64,000 bases of DNA from Homarus americanus (lineage: Eukaryota > Arthropoda > Malacostraca > Decapoda > Nephropidae). The stretch lies in the NCBI RefSeq assembly GCF_018991925.1, contig NW_024736071.1, positions 17,142,538-17,206,537 of the forward strand, in the 5' to 3' direction. Numbering within the stretch: the first letter of the stretch is position 1; every line of letters starts with the position of its first letter. Positions 55,707-64,000 of the stretch are shown piece after piece. The notes beneath the pieces were generated by a model. It was not told the DNA's origin. It did no database searches and worked only from the letters and a program-made list of their open reading frames with translations. A program made the position numbers and the translations under genes.

Positions 55707-55982
55707 TTTTTTTAATGGCCTCCAGCCTCCCCCAATAGCCATTCCTTCGCCACCATTTTATTACCTTAATATTAAATATCCTAATACATAAGTAGCTCTC
55801 CTAACTGTGTTGAGTTAGTTGAGCCGCAGATCTATGCGGCTTTCGGTGACTGTTGCCTCATAGTCAATATCTGCAACTGTTGTCGGCTTTGGGGCCGAAG
55901 CTCTCGTTCCCCTGACGCAGAGCAAAGCCGACCGAAGGAGAGAGAAGGACAGTCGACATCTCATTCAGGCTGTAACATAACT
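55707..55982 (-). mobile_element. 3' terminal fragment of the REL-type LINE (minus strand) inserted in ACT triplets
   Basis: On the minus strand it begins with the end of the ORF (a stretch equivalent to LSFSLLRSALLCLRGTRA near 35710), followed by a 3' UTR with ccgacaacagttgcagatat, gcatagatctgcggctcaac and a terminal ccattaaaaaaa. ACT/TAG triplet DNA lies on both sides (…ccactacta / actactacta…), consistent with insertion into the triplet array. Only about 275 bases of the element are present, an extreme 5' truncation. Function is lost. Confidence 0.82.
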
Positions 55983-56254
55983 ACTACTACTAGCACCACT
56001 TAAGGAGAATTTGACTTAGATAAAGAATCACTTGTCATGGAAGAATAAAAATGTTGCTTGTCCTAAATTTCTATTCATGTGTTGGGATATCTAGGACAAG
56101 GTTGCCTCCCCCCCCTTTTTGTACCACGCTGTATCACTCTACCGCCTCTTGTGCTGTACACCACTCTATCAGTCTGTACCACCCCTCTTGTACCACTCTG
56201 TATTAATCTGTACCACCTTTTGTACTGTACCACGCTGTGTTACACTGTATGTTT

Positions 56255-56582
56255 AGTTGAATGACATCAGTTGAGTGACATCATTAGTTAATTGACATCA
56301 TAGGTTGGGTGACATCATCAATTCGGTGACATCATAAGTTGCGTGACATCATAAGTTGGGTGACATCCTCAGTTGGGTGACATCTTAAGTTGGGTGACAT
56401 CTTCAGTTGAGTGACATCCTCAGTTGGGTGACATCATCGGTTAGGTGACATCATCAATTGGGTGACATCATAAGTTGGGTGACATCCTCAGATGGGTGAC
56501 ATCATCAATTGGGTGACATCCTAAATTGGGTGCCATCATTAGTTGGGTGACATCATCATTTGGGTGACATCAGAGATTGTAT
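56255..56582. repeat. 17-bp minisatellite (agttgggtgacatcatc)
   Basis: About nineteen copies of gttgggtgacatcatca with catccta, catcata, cattagt ends. Each copy contains TGACATCA, one base from the palindromic CRE TGACGTCA. No coding frame. Confidence 0.96.
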
Positions 56583-56868
56583 TGACTGTATATTTTGAGC
56601 CTTGTAATTAAACCACGTCAATATTAGCCCTGGCCTTCCCCTCTTCCTCCTCCCTCCCTTTCCTCCTCCTTCCCTTCCTTCCCTTCCCTCCCTCCATCAC
56701 CGGATATCTTCCTCAGCCAATTATCAGCTCCCTATTGATCTCGTTGGATCAGTCAAAAGACAAGACGCTGTTTGAACTTCTCCCTGATTGGGATGGGCCA
56801 ATAAACGGTGCCGCTCACTGACGTCACTCATGTCGGACAACCAATCACCATGTTTGCTTTGGTTTTAG
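56583..56868. other. Spacer, partly pyrimidine-rich, no gene seen
   Basis: cctcctccctccctttcctc at 56642-56695, otherwise unique. Confidence 0.5.
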
Positions 56869-56869
56869 G

Positions 56870-57068
56870 TACTAGTGATTGGTCTACTCAGCTTTAAGTA
56901 CTCGTGATTGATCCAGTCAACTTAAACAACTCTTGATTTGTCTGGTCAGCTTTATGTACTCGTGATTTCTTTAGTCAGCTTTAAGTATTCGTGATTGGTC
57001 CAGTCAGCTTTAAGTACTCGTGATTGGTCCAATCAGCTTTAAGTACTCGTAATTGGTCCAGTCAGCTT
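56870..57068. repeat. 29-bp minisatellite (ctcgtgattggtccagtcag), about seven copies
   Basis: Copies of ctcgtgattggtccagtcag followed by ctttaagta. Every well-kept copy contains ATTGG, the complement of CCAAT. Moderate divergence on the left. Confidence 0.95.
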
Positions 57069-57600
57069 AAGGGTGATTGATGCAGAAGACAACTGAAGTT
57101 TTCCTCGACAGTAAAATTAAAATAAACATCAAAACAAAGGAAGTTAGGTTATAGGTTATAGGTAGTAGGCAGCTACCAAACAGGGAGGTACTACGGCCTG
57201 TGAAGATAATGGAAGCATAATGTGTTGTCTGATGGTAGACCCTGCTGCCATATGTGACCAAGTCCCAGGTTGATGATCTAACTTTCTGCCTCATATACAC
57301 ACAATTGTAGGGTTTGCCCACAGGCCCTGATGTGGGTCATTGACCTGTGCCCTGGTGGGCTAATCCCGTAAAAAATTGACAAAATATATTAAAACAAAAT
57401 AAATAAGAAATAATTAAAGGGAAATACGGCTTTGAAAAGACATGAAATGTGCAATTATGGTTCAGATTTGTCCAAATTTTTTCTGAAACTCCAAAAACGT
57501 GAGAAAGAATGCGACTCTCCACCAATAAGAATGCGTTAATTGTCTCCCACGTTTTACGACAGGAAATTCCTTCGGTTGTACATCTCACCTGGCGACGTTG
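57069..57600. other. Unique stretch, no gene recognised
   Basis: Two minus-strand frames of 83-84 codons lie here with no domain. The phrase accaaacagggaggtactac may belong to a dispersed repeat, but no second copy is present in the window. Confidence 0.4.
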
Positions 57601-57614
57601 AGGCGAGCCGACGG

Positions 57615-57838
57615 TCCTGGAGGTGAGGGGAGGAGGAGGAGGGGAAGAAGAGAAGGGGAAGGAGAAAGGAAAGGGGAGAGGAGGAAGAGAACGAAGGGAA
57701 GGAAAGGGGTGGGGGATGAAAGAGGGGGAGGGGAGAAATGACAGTAAAGGAGAGGAGAGAGGAGGAGTAGGGGGAAGGGAAGGGGAGAGGGGAGGTGAGA
57801 GAAGCGGAGAAGGGGGAGAGGGAAGTGACTGATTGAGG
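57615..57838. repeat. Purine tract (GGGAGAGGAGG)
   Basis: Almost pure A/G on the plus strand over about 220 bases, abutting a GT-rich block. Confidence 0.93.
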
Positions 57839-57861
57839 TTAGTGTTTTATTATGGTCAGTG

Positions 57862-57916
57862 ATGTGTGTGGGGGTGTGGGTGTGGGGTGTGTGTGTGTGT
57901 GGGGGTGTGTGGGTGT

Positions 57917-57986
<70 letters not shown>

Positions 57987-58080
57987 TGTGTGTGTGGGGT
58001 GTGGGTTGTGGGTGTGTGTGTGTGTGTGTGGGTGTGGGTGGGTGTGTGTGTGTGTGGGGGTTGGGGTGGTGGGTGGGTGG
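57862..58080. repeat. (GT)n with GGTGTGG interruptions
   Basis: A central pure GT run (about 57918-57982) flanked by gtggggtgtgggtgtg mixtures. Z-DNA-prone. Confidence 0.95.
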
Positions 58081-58107
58081 GTCACCATACTTACCGCCTG
58101 ACTATCA

Positions 58108-58200
58108 GACCATTACCACTACCCACCACCACAATACCATCACCACTATTACCACACTACCACCATCATCACCATTATCAACCCCTACCCACACTACCTT
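58108..58200. repeat. CAC/CAT simple sequence
   Basis: ccaccaccacaataccatca followed by ccactattacc, irregular triplets. Confidence 0.85.
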
Positions 58201-58314
58201 GCATGGTGGAGGGGAGGGGGCGTGGGTGGGTGGGGGTCACCTTGGTTCCTGCTCAGAATATTATCCACCAAGAGTTAAAATACGCCAGTATGTTAATTGA
58301 CTCTAGGCACCTTG

Positions 58315-58605
58315 ACCTCTCACCCCCTCCTCCCCCTCCTCCTTCTCCCCCTTCCCTAGCCCCCCTCTAACATCCCTCACACCCCCTCCTTCCCCCATCT
58401 CACTCCAACACCCCTTCTTCACCCCTTTCCTCCCTCTTTCCTCCTTCCCCTTTCCGATTATTCCATTCCCAATTGCCTCCCCCACCTTTCTCCCCTCTCT
58501 CCATTCCTCTTCCCCTCTCCACCCACCCTATCCTCTCTCCCACCTCCCTTCCCCATTCCCCTATCCCCCACAATCTTCCCCTCCTTCCCCACACACATCA
58601 CCATC
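58315..58605. repeat. Pyrimidine-rich tract
   Basis: ctcctccccctcctccttct and cccctctccacccaccctat over about 290 bases without a stable unit. Confidence 0.88.
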
Positions 58606-58669
58606 ACTGACAGCCGCCCTCCAACAATCTTTCCTCCTATAAGGTTGAATCCTAGCGTAATTTTGCCAC

Positions 58670-58750
58670 CATTTAGTACATTAACGTATGACCTCAATAA
58701 CACACATACACTATGTATTATTGAGGCCATACGTGTTAAGTACTTATGAG
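58670..58750. other. Imperfect palindrome, 17-bp perfect-but-one arms
   Basis: The arms acgtatgacctcaataa (58684-58700) and ttattgaggccatacgt (58718-58734) pair with one mismatch across a 17-base loop. Pairing extends outward imperfectly (ttagtacattaa / ttaagtactta). It could be a small MITE or a hairpin. TTAA-like ends are present but no target duplication is clear. Confidence 0.65.
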
Positions 58751-58905
58751 TGACTTGTAACAGCATATTTAAGTACATTTAAGTATTAAGATAATCCTTT
58801 CATTGTATAACTGACTGGTTTATTATTGTAAGAAGGAGATTGTGTGACTGTAGTTATAACTGTGAGCATTGTGTGACGTGACTGAGCATATTTGATTGTG
58901 TGAAG

Positions 58906-58910
<5 letters not shown>

Positions 58911-58968
<58 letters not shown>

Positions 58969-58969
58969 T
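58911..58969. repeat. (CT)n-(AC)n compound microsatellite
   Basis: CT run of 35 bases followed directly by CA run of 23 bases. Confidence 0.97.
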
Positions 58970-59130
58970 TGGCGCCATCTTGGCTTTCTTGTCAGTAAGT
59001 CTTGTCCCTCACTCTGGCTACCTCCCTTCACTCTTGCCCCCTCACCCTCCCTCCTCTCTCTTGCCCCTCATCCTCCCTCTTCCCTCGCCCCTAACCCTGA
59101 CTACCTCCCTCTTTCCTTGCCCCTCACCCC

Positions 59131-59701
59131 CAGCAAAGACTACGCTCCCTTCCTTTAAATCATATCTTAAAAAATATCTATTGTCTAAGTATTAATATTT
59201 TTTTATAATACCTACCTTATATACCTGCTTTAATTTTACCACCAAAACCGTATTATCAGAAACTATCGTGTACAGTAGATAGATAGAAATTACCATTGCA
59301 ATAAATATATTTGCCAACTAGACAAAATCCTGACAGCTGTCCTCTTGTTCCACCTTAATACAACCCGCGTTGGACTCCCTTATCTTATTTATGTTTTTCA
59401 ATTCCACTGTAAATTATGTATATACTTGTAATATGAATGAAAAAAATTATAAATAAAATAAAATAAATTATTATCGAAGTGATAACCGTGATATAATTCT
59501 GATATGTTCTTACCACCACCAAGCTGTGTGTACTATTCCAGATGATACTAAATGTTACATAATACTTCCTTGTGATAAATGTACAGTATATATCAGGTGC
59601 AGCTCAGGTTCTCAACTGGCTCACCCATGTTAATATTGTTATTATTATCCACTCTGTATCTGTGTTATACTGGCTAAATAAACTGTTTCATTATCAATAT
59701 C
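59131..59701 (+). mobile_element. Severely 5'-truncated LINE, copy 2 (3' end only)
   Basis: Begins with codons for AKTTLPSFKSYLKKYLLSKY, the RT C-terminus seen at 5702 on the minus strand, then the same 3' UTR through taataccgtattatcag-like sequence to aaactgtttcattatcaata tc. A perfect 19-bp direct repeat, accctgactacctccctct, stands at 59094-59112 and again at 59702-59720, consistent with a target-site duplication from target-primed reverse transcription. About 18 bases between the left repeat and the first LINE base are C-rich (ttccttgcccctcaccccca). Identity with copy 1 is high, so both are fairly young. Confidence 0.88.
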
Positions 59702-59790
59702 ACCCTGACTACCTCCCTCTTCCTTTTCCCCTCATCTTCCCTCTTTCCTTGCCCCTCATCTTCCCTCTTTCCTTGCCCCTTCACCCATTA
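59702..59790. repeat. Pyrimidine repeat (ctccctctttccttgcccct)
   Basis: Three copies of a 25-27-bp unit. Related units also precede the LINE at 59040-59125, so the LINE split an existing array. Confidence 0.85.
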
Positions 59791-59879
59791 TGAGGCAATT
59801 CCGTAGAGTTTGTCTTGAGTCAGTTTATTTGAGTCACACCAACTGGGTTATGAGTCTTTCTTTCAGTGTTATAAATTGA

Positions 59880-60018
59880 TGTAGTTGTTGTTGTTGTTGT
59901 TGTGGTTTTTGTTATTGTTGGCGTTGTTGTAGTTATTGTTTTAGTTATTGATGTTTATGATGTTACTGATGTTGTTGTAGTTGTTATTATTGATGTTGTT
60001 TTTGTTGATGTTGATGTG
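59880..60018. repeat. GTT-rich imperfect triplet repeat
   Basis: gttgttgttgttgttgtggt and gatgttgttgtagttgttat. Confidence 0.92.
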
Positions 60019-60029
60019 TCAATGTACTG

Positions 60030-60345
60030 AGGAGAAGAGAAAGGGAAGGAGAGAGGAGAGGGAATGAGGGATGAGTGAGAAGGAGGGAGGAGAGGGAATG
60101 AGGGAGGAGATGGAAGGGGAGGGGAAGAAGAGAAATAAAGGGAGAAGAAAAGAGAGTGGGAAGGGGGAAGAGAAGAGGAGGGAGAGGAAGAGGAAATGGG
60201 GTGAAAGGGAGGGAAGGGGGAGGAAGGGAAAGGAAAGAAAGGAAAAGAACTGGAGAGGGAGGAAGAGGAGGGGAGGGGAAGGGAATGGAGGGGTGGGGAG
60301 GAGAGGAGAGGAGAGGGGATCGCCACGCAGGAGCCAGCGGCATCA
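60030..60345. repeat. Purine tract (GGGAAGGAGAGAGG)
   Basis: About 315 bases nearly pure A/G on the plus strand. Confidence 0.94.
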
Positions 60346-60356
60346 AAGGACTTTGG

Positions 60357-60393
60357 CCCTTCTTCTTCTTCTTCTTCTTCTTCTTCTTCTTCT
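60357..60393. repeat. (TTC)n triplet microsatellite
   Basis: Eleven or so TTC triplets, opposite in purine strand to the flanks. Confidence 0.96.
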
Positions 60394-60419
60394 GTGGTGG
60401 GGGCGATAGAAGGTGTGGT

Positions 60420-60608
60420 GGGGGAAAGAGGGATTTTGGAGGTGGGCCAGGATATTGAAGGGAGGGAGGGGAGAGGGAGGGAGGGATAATGAGACGGAGG
60501 GAGGAAAGAAGAAGGAGGAAGGGATAGCGGGTGAGAGGTAGGAAGGGAGAGAGGTAGGGAAGGAGGGAGAGGGCTAGTGAGACGGAGGGAGGAAAGAAGG
60601 GAGGGTAA
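60420..60608. repeat. Purine tract (gagggagggagg, gagacggagggaggaaagaa)
   Basis: Second purine block. The phrase gagacggagggaggaaagaa occurs twice, 80 bases apart. Confidence 0.9.
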
Positions 60609-60654
60609 CCACAGGGTGTACCGGTCGACCTTGTGCTCCTTACCCAAGGTAGGG

Positions 60655-60738
60655 CTCCCTCCACCATGCCCTCCACCCTGTCTTCCACTCTGCCCTCCAC
60701 CATGCCTTCCACCCTACCCTCCACCCTACCCTCCACTC
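60655..60738. repeat. 11-12-bp minisatellite (ctccaccatgcc / ctccaccctgcc)
   Basis: Seven or so copies of ccctccaccctgc-type units. Confidence 0.93.
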
Positions 60739-60751
60739 CCTCCACGGAAGG

Positions 60752-60761
60752 ATATAATAAA

Positions 60762-60815
<54 letters not shown>
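60752..60815. repeat. (AAT)n triplet microsatellite
   Basis: Pure AAT/ATA triplets, about 60 bases. Confidence 0.97.
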
Positions 60816-60835
60816 CGCTATCACAAAATGAACCA

Positions 60836-60935
60836 CACTCACTCACTTGGTGAGTGAGTTGTGTGTGTGAGTGAGTGAGTAAATGAGTGTGCTGAGTGAG
60901 TGAGTGAGTTGAGTGTGTGAGTGAGATATGTGTTG
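60836..60935. repeat. (GAGT)n imperfect microsatellite
   Basis: gtgagtgagt runs interrupted by tgtgtg. Confidence 0.92.
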
Positions 60936-60975
60936 AGTCTCTCTTACCTGTCATATATAGTAGTTGTCTCCTGAT

Positions 60976-61080
60976 CCCCGTCACCGTACTGGCCCAGCCC
61001 CCGTCCCCCAGTCCCTGTCACCCGTCACCGTACTGGCCCAGCCACTGTGCCGTCCACCAGCCCCTGTCACCCGTCAACCT
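60976..61080. repeat. About 47-bp repeat, two copies (cccgtcaccgtactggccca)
   Basis: cccgtcaccgtactggccca followed by gcc…ccagtccctgtca recurs at about 60977 and 61018, with a partial third copy. Confidence 0.85.
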
Positions 61081-61084
61081 CACC

Positions 61085-61378
61085 ACCACCATTACAATTA
61101 ATTGCTAACTTCCTTGACTCCTCCTCTTGCTGCACAGTGTTAATAATGTTAATATATAACTATAACATGATGCTGGGGACCTGCGGCCTCCCTGTGCTGT
61201 AAGTAAACAAGGTTAAGTTGACAGTATATATATCGAGGTTAATAAAGTTAATCTTGTGGTGTTCAGTGAAGAAAGAAAATGGGTACAGTTTTAGTGGTCG
61301 TTTTTTGTTTGGTTAGGGAGGAGAGACTAAAGTAAATGAGCCATTAGTTTCATGACGACTTTTACTTAATGTAGGACG
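61085..61378. other. Unique stretch, no gene seen
   Basis: Mixed AT-rich sequence. No element found. Confidence 0.5.
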
Positions 61379-61379
61379 T

Positions 61380-61612
61380 TTAGGCCACGTATGTTTGGGC
61401 CACGTATGTTTGGGCCACGGGATGTTTGGGCCACGGGATGTTTGGGCCACGGGATGTTTGGGCCACGGGATGTTTGGACCATGGATGTTTGGGCCGCGGG
61501 ATGTTTGGGCCACGGGATGTTTGGGCCACGGGATGTTTGGGTCACGGGATGTTTGGACCATGGATGTTTGGGCCGCGGGATGTTTGAGCCATTGGATGTT
61601 TGGTTTGGCCCA
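61380..61612. repeat. 16-bp minisatellite (gatgtttgggccacgg)
   Basis: Fourteen copies with a higher-order pattern: four gatgtttgggccacgg units, then gatgtttggaccat, then gatgtttgggccgcgg, then the series repeats. That gives a longer period of about 94 bases repeated twice. Confidence 0.96.
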
Positions 61613-61915
61613 GGGTGGTTAGGGCCGGGTCCGTGTCTATTGCAGGCACTGGGTTCAAACTCTCCAAATCTCGTAAAACATGAACACAAAAAATTTACAC
61701 CAACTGTAGCACTAAAACCTCGATGACTGATCTGCCTTAACTTATTACCTTCACTTAACACCAGTTAAGGCGTAGTTAAAGCTAGAGAGCTCTAACTGAG
61801 ACTCTCTTAACCTGTCTCGTCTCACCAAACTGAGTCAATCTCGTCTAATTTAATCAGTCTCACCTAATTTAATAACCTCACTTAGACTGTGCAGCTTACA
61901 ATAGTGTCAAGAAAG

Positions 61916-61918
<3 letters not shown>

Positions 61919-61966
<48 letters not shown>
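61919..61966. repeat. (AC)n microsatellite
   Basis: Pure AC run of about 48 bases. Confidence 0.97.
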
Positions 61967-61970
<4 letters not shown>

Positions 61971-62272
61971 GCAATAAATGCGGTGTTATGTCCTTTAGCT
62001 TCTACAAGTTCAGAGGTGATGAAGGGAAGGAATGGCATGGTGTCCTCTCCAAGGGCGCTGGGGAGAGGAGTCCTCACGTTGTTCCCGCGCCTCCTCCTCC
62101 TCGTCCTCCTCCTCCTCATCCTGCAGCCACACCCTCACCCCACATCACACCACTCCCTGGAATCGCGGTGACGCAAGACTTCCAAGGGCGTCTTGAGAAT
62201 TTCCCAGCGATGGTGACTCGTGAGGAATGGGTAATGCTGTTTCGGTGCTTTGTGTTCTGTGTTCTCCTTCCT
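61967..62272. other. Mixed sequence, no gene recognised
   Basis: A CCT triplet run at 62089-62122. A plus-strand open frame crosses it but owes its start to the AC run, so it is not called. Confidence 0.45.
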
Positions 62273-62274
62273 GA

Positions 62275-62430
62275 CTGCTGTTGCTGCTGTGGCTTAGCTG
62301 TTAACTGGTCGTAGTATTTATAATGCTGTTGATAATGCTGCTGTGGTTTAGCTGTTAACTGGTCGTAGTATTAATAATACTGTTGATAATGTTGCTGCTG
62401 TGGTTTAGCTGTTAACTGGTCGTGCTGTTC
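62275..62430. repeat. About 57-bp repeat, three copies (gctgtggtttagctgttaac)
   Basis: gctgctgtggtttagctgtt then aactggtcgtagtattaata then atactgttgataat repeats, with the third copy truncated. Confidence 0.93.
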
Positions 62431-62741
62431 CTCATGAATAGTCACTACGTACCTGAAGCAGAAGAATGGAGAGGATCGAGATGACTGACAATAATCGCTC
62501 CAGCTTTATCGGGAGGAGAGGCAGCAGCGGGAGGAGGGGGAGGCTGATTGATATGTAACCCTGACACGTCGTAGGGAAGAAAGTCTCACTGCTGCCGCCA
62601 CACTCAGATAGTTGATCTCGGTGATTCCTTTATACGTCCTTATTGGGTTAATGAATTACCTTGTATAACCCAAGGGGTTACGAGCCAGATAATATGGGTT
62701 AAGAAGGTATGTGGTGTCAGGTGGTAAATAATGCACCAGTA

Positions 62742-62922
62742 TCTCCACTAACAGACTATCTCCACTAATAGACTATCTCCACTAACAGACTATCTCCACT
62801 AATAGACTATCTCCACTAATAGACTATCTCCACTAATAGACTATCTCCACTAACAGACTATCTCCACTCATAGACTATCTCCACTAATAGACTATCTCCA
62901 CTAATAGACTATCTCCACTTAA
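62742..62922. repeat. 17-bp minisatellite (actatctccactaatag)
   Basis: Ten and a half copies; taatag and taacag versions are mixed, one has tcatag. AT-rich with low divergence. Confidence 0.97.
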
Positions 62923-63066
62923 AAAGCCTTAGATTATTGACAAGATAATTATATAACTGAGGGTGACAGCTGCTAAGAATTTAACATTAGTGGACCATCT
63001 GTTATCATGTCAAGCGTCTATCAGGAACTACTCAAGTGTACCACCAGTTAATTGGACGGTGTAAAC

Positions 63067-63787
63067 CAGGGGGGAATTCCCCCCTGGGGGGGAATTCAGG
63101 TTTTCAGGGGGGGGGAAACTGATTCGGGAGCAAGAGATATGTTCGATGAGAAATCAATCACAGAATTTTGGCCCTTGATGTGCGATTCCTACCCAAAAGT
63201 GGCAGAAAGAGCTATCCGTGCATTGCTTCCGTTTGTGTCGACATATCTTTGTGAGTCAGGCTTTTCAACTCTGTTGCAAATTAAAACGAAGCAACGTAGT
63301 AGATTAGAGGTAGAAAATGACCTGCGTTGTGCCCTTTCAAGCACTCCTCCGCGTATCCCAGAATTGGCGAAGAAAAAACAATCACAGGTTTCTCATTGAC
63401 TGTAATCTTCATCTGAATAAAATTAATTACAAATTTACAATATCCTGGTATTCTATTGAACTTTTTGTTTATTGCATTATGCTTCAGTTTGGTCTGTTAA
63501 GTAATTCATTATAAAAAAAAAAAAACTATTTTACTTTTATTCAAGTTTTATAAATCCATCAACATTTTCAATTGGCCTTTAATTTGTAAAACTCCACTAT
63601 AAAAATAATCCATGTAAAATTGTAAATGTATATGTACTAATATGGAAAAAATAAAGGATTTTCAGTATTATATGCATATTATTTGGAATGCACTTTTTGA
63701 GGCAGACAATCTTGGAAAGGAGGAGGGAATGACATTCTGACATATGGTGAAAGGGGTGCATGGGGTAAACAAGGTTGAGAACCACTG
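63067..63787 (+). mobile_element. hAT DNA transposon remnant with 8-bp target duplication
   Basis: The element is flanked by the direct repeat gtgtaaac (63059-63066 and 63788-63795), the 8-bp target duplication expected of hAT elements. The right end gttgagaaccactg is the usual hAT CAGTGGTTCTCAAC terminus. The left end, cagggggg, has only partial agreement. Inside, the plus-strand frame from about 63130 to 63399 encodes a transposase C-terminus: ITEFWPLMCDSYPKVAERAI, RALLPFVSTYLCESGFSTLL and a final IPELAKKKQSQVSH. This is the hAT C-terminal dimerisation segment seen in ZBED5/SCAND3-like domesticated copies and their parent transposons. The N-terminal zinc finger and catalytic core are missing, so it is an internally deleted copy. 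Confidence 0.88.
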
Positions 63788-63796
63788 GTGTAAACA

Positions 63797-63916
63797 ATAG
63801 TCAACTACTACTACTAGAGTGGTGTTGGTCGCCTCTCCTCCTGCACCACTAACCTCCGAGAGATTGAACCCGAAACACAACACACTGATACAATATGATT
63901 CTATCCATAAATGCTT
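63797..63916. mobile_element. Half of a fold-back element (family C2), left half
   Basis: atagtcaactactactacta then gttggtcgcctctcctcctg and caccactaacctccgagaga match the left arm of 41474-41683 and continue into tctatccataaatgcttcaa. The right arm is missing. It begins one base after the hAT target duplication. Confidence 0.8.
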
Positions 63917-63917
63917 C

Positions 63918-63966
63918 AAAGAGAGAGTGTGCGTGTGTGCGTGTGTGCGTGTGTGTGTGTGTGTGA
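63918..63966. repeat. GA/GT compound microsatellite
   Basis: agagagagtgtgcgtgtgtg and a GT run to 63965. Confidence 0.92.
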
Positions 63967-64000
63967 GCAGCATTTGGAAGGTTGAGATCTAAAGATGTTT

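Noticed and set aside
57067..57588. Two minus-strand frames of 83-84 codons that look membrane-like
   Set aside because: No domain recognised, no coding neighbours, and hydrophobic composition follows from AT-rich DNA.
62742..62922. CRISPR-like regular repeats of 17 bp
   Set aside because: Same reason: contiguous tandem copies without spacers.
63052..63129. ATG at 63052 as the start of the hAT-derived protein
   Set aside because: The codons before about 63130 span the target duplication and the transposon's left terminus, so they are not transposase. The ATG lies outside the element.

Overview
This window is repeat-dense, non-coding animal DNA, most likely from a malacostracan crustacean and probably a decapod. 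The evidence is indirect. Short TTAGG/CCTAA tracts, the arthropod telomere motif, occur in at least nine places. Very long pure dinucleotide and trinucleotide arrays and dozens of minisatellites fill much of the window. The interspersed elements (CR1-type LINEs ending in TTCTTATG, a tRNA-headed SINE, Tc1/mariner- and pogo-like palindromic MITEs, a hAT remnant) are of the kind found in such genomes. I found no convincing host protein-coding gene, rRNA or functional tRNA. Almost every long open frame is a translation of a tandem repeat.

Layout. 0-15 kb: a run of unrelated minisatellites and purine/pyrimidine tracts, interrupted by a 5'-truncated minus-strand LINE (5195-6595), half of a fold-back element (10392-10496) and a decayed LINE ORF1-like fragment (11575-11905). 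15.0-22.5 kb: two satellites around a 327-bp pure GT run. The first is about 5.1 kb with a 28-bp unit nested in a roughly 117-bp higher-order unit; the second is about 1.8 kb with a 42-bp unit. 23.7-33.6 kb: more minisatellites (about 20, 31, 33, 42, 49, 29 and 24 bp), an 81-bp terminal-inverted-repeat element (30407-30662) and three copies of a pogo-like palindromic MITE.

35.1-38.4 kb is the richest retroelement block. Two oppositely oriented fragments of a LINE with a CCHC/restriction-like-endonuclease C-terminus lie between TAG-triplet microsatellites. A 5'-truncated CR1 LINE with a long open RT frame but a FADN active site follows, then another MITE. 38.9-49.3 kb holds further arrays, MITEs and fold-back elements, a SINE and a second CR1 copy with a twin-priming inversion. 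49.8-62.9 kb is mostly simple-sequence and pyrimidine/purine DNA with MITEs, a LINE 3' end inserted in ACT triplets and a second 3' end of the first LINE carrying a 19-bp target duplication. 62.9-64.0 kb has a 17-bp array, a 721-bp hAT remnant with a perfect 8-bp target duplication, and another half fold-back element.

The elements do not form a pathway. What links them is insertion: several transposons sit inside tandem arrays, and the small DNA elements share interchangeable termini. The most notable observations are the modular TA-flanked fold-back/MITE families, the twin-primed CR1, the LINE associated with triplet microsatellites, the hAT remnant with its target duplication, and the nested 5-kb satellite. 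Boundaries of arrays and old elements are good to about 10-30 bases unless a terminal motif fixes them.
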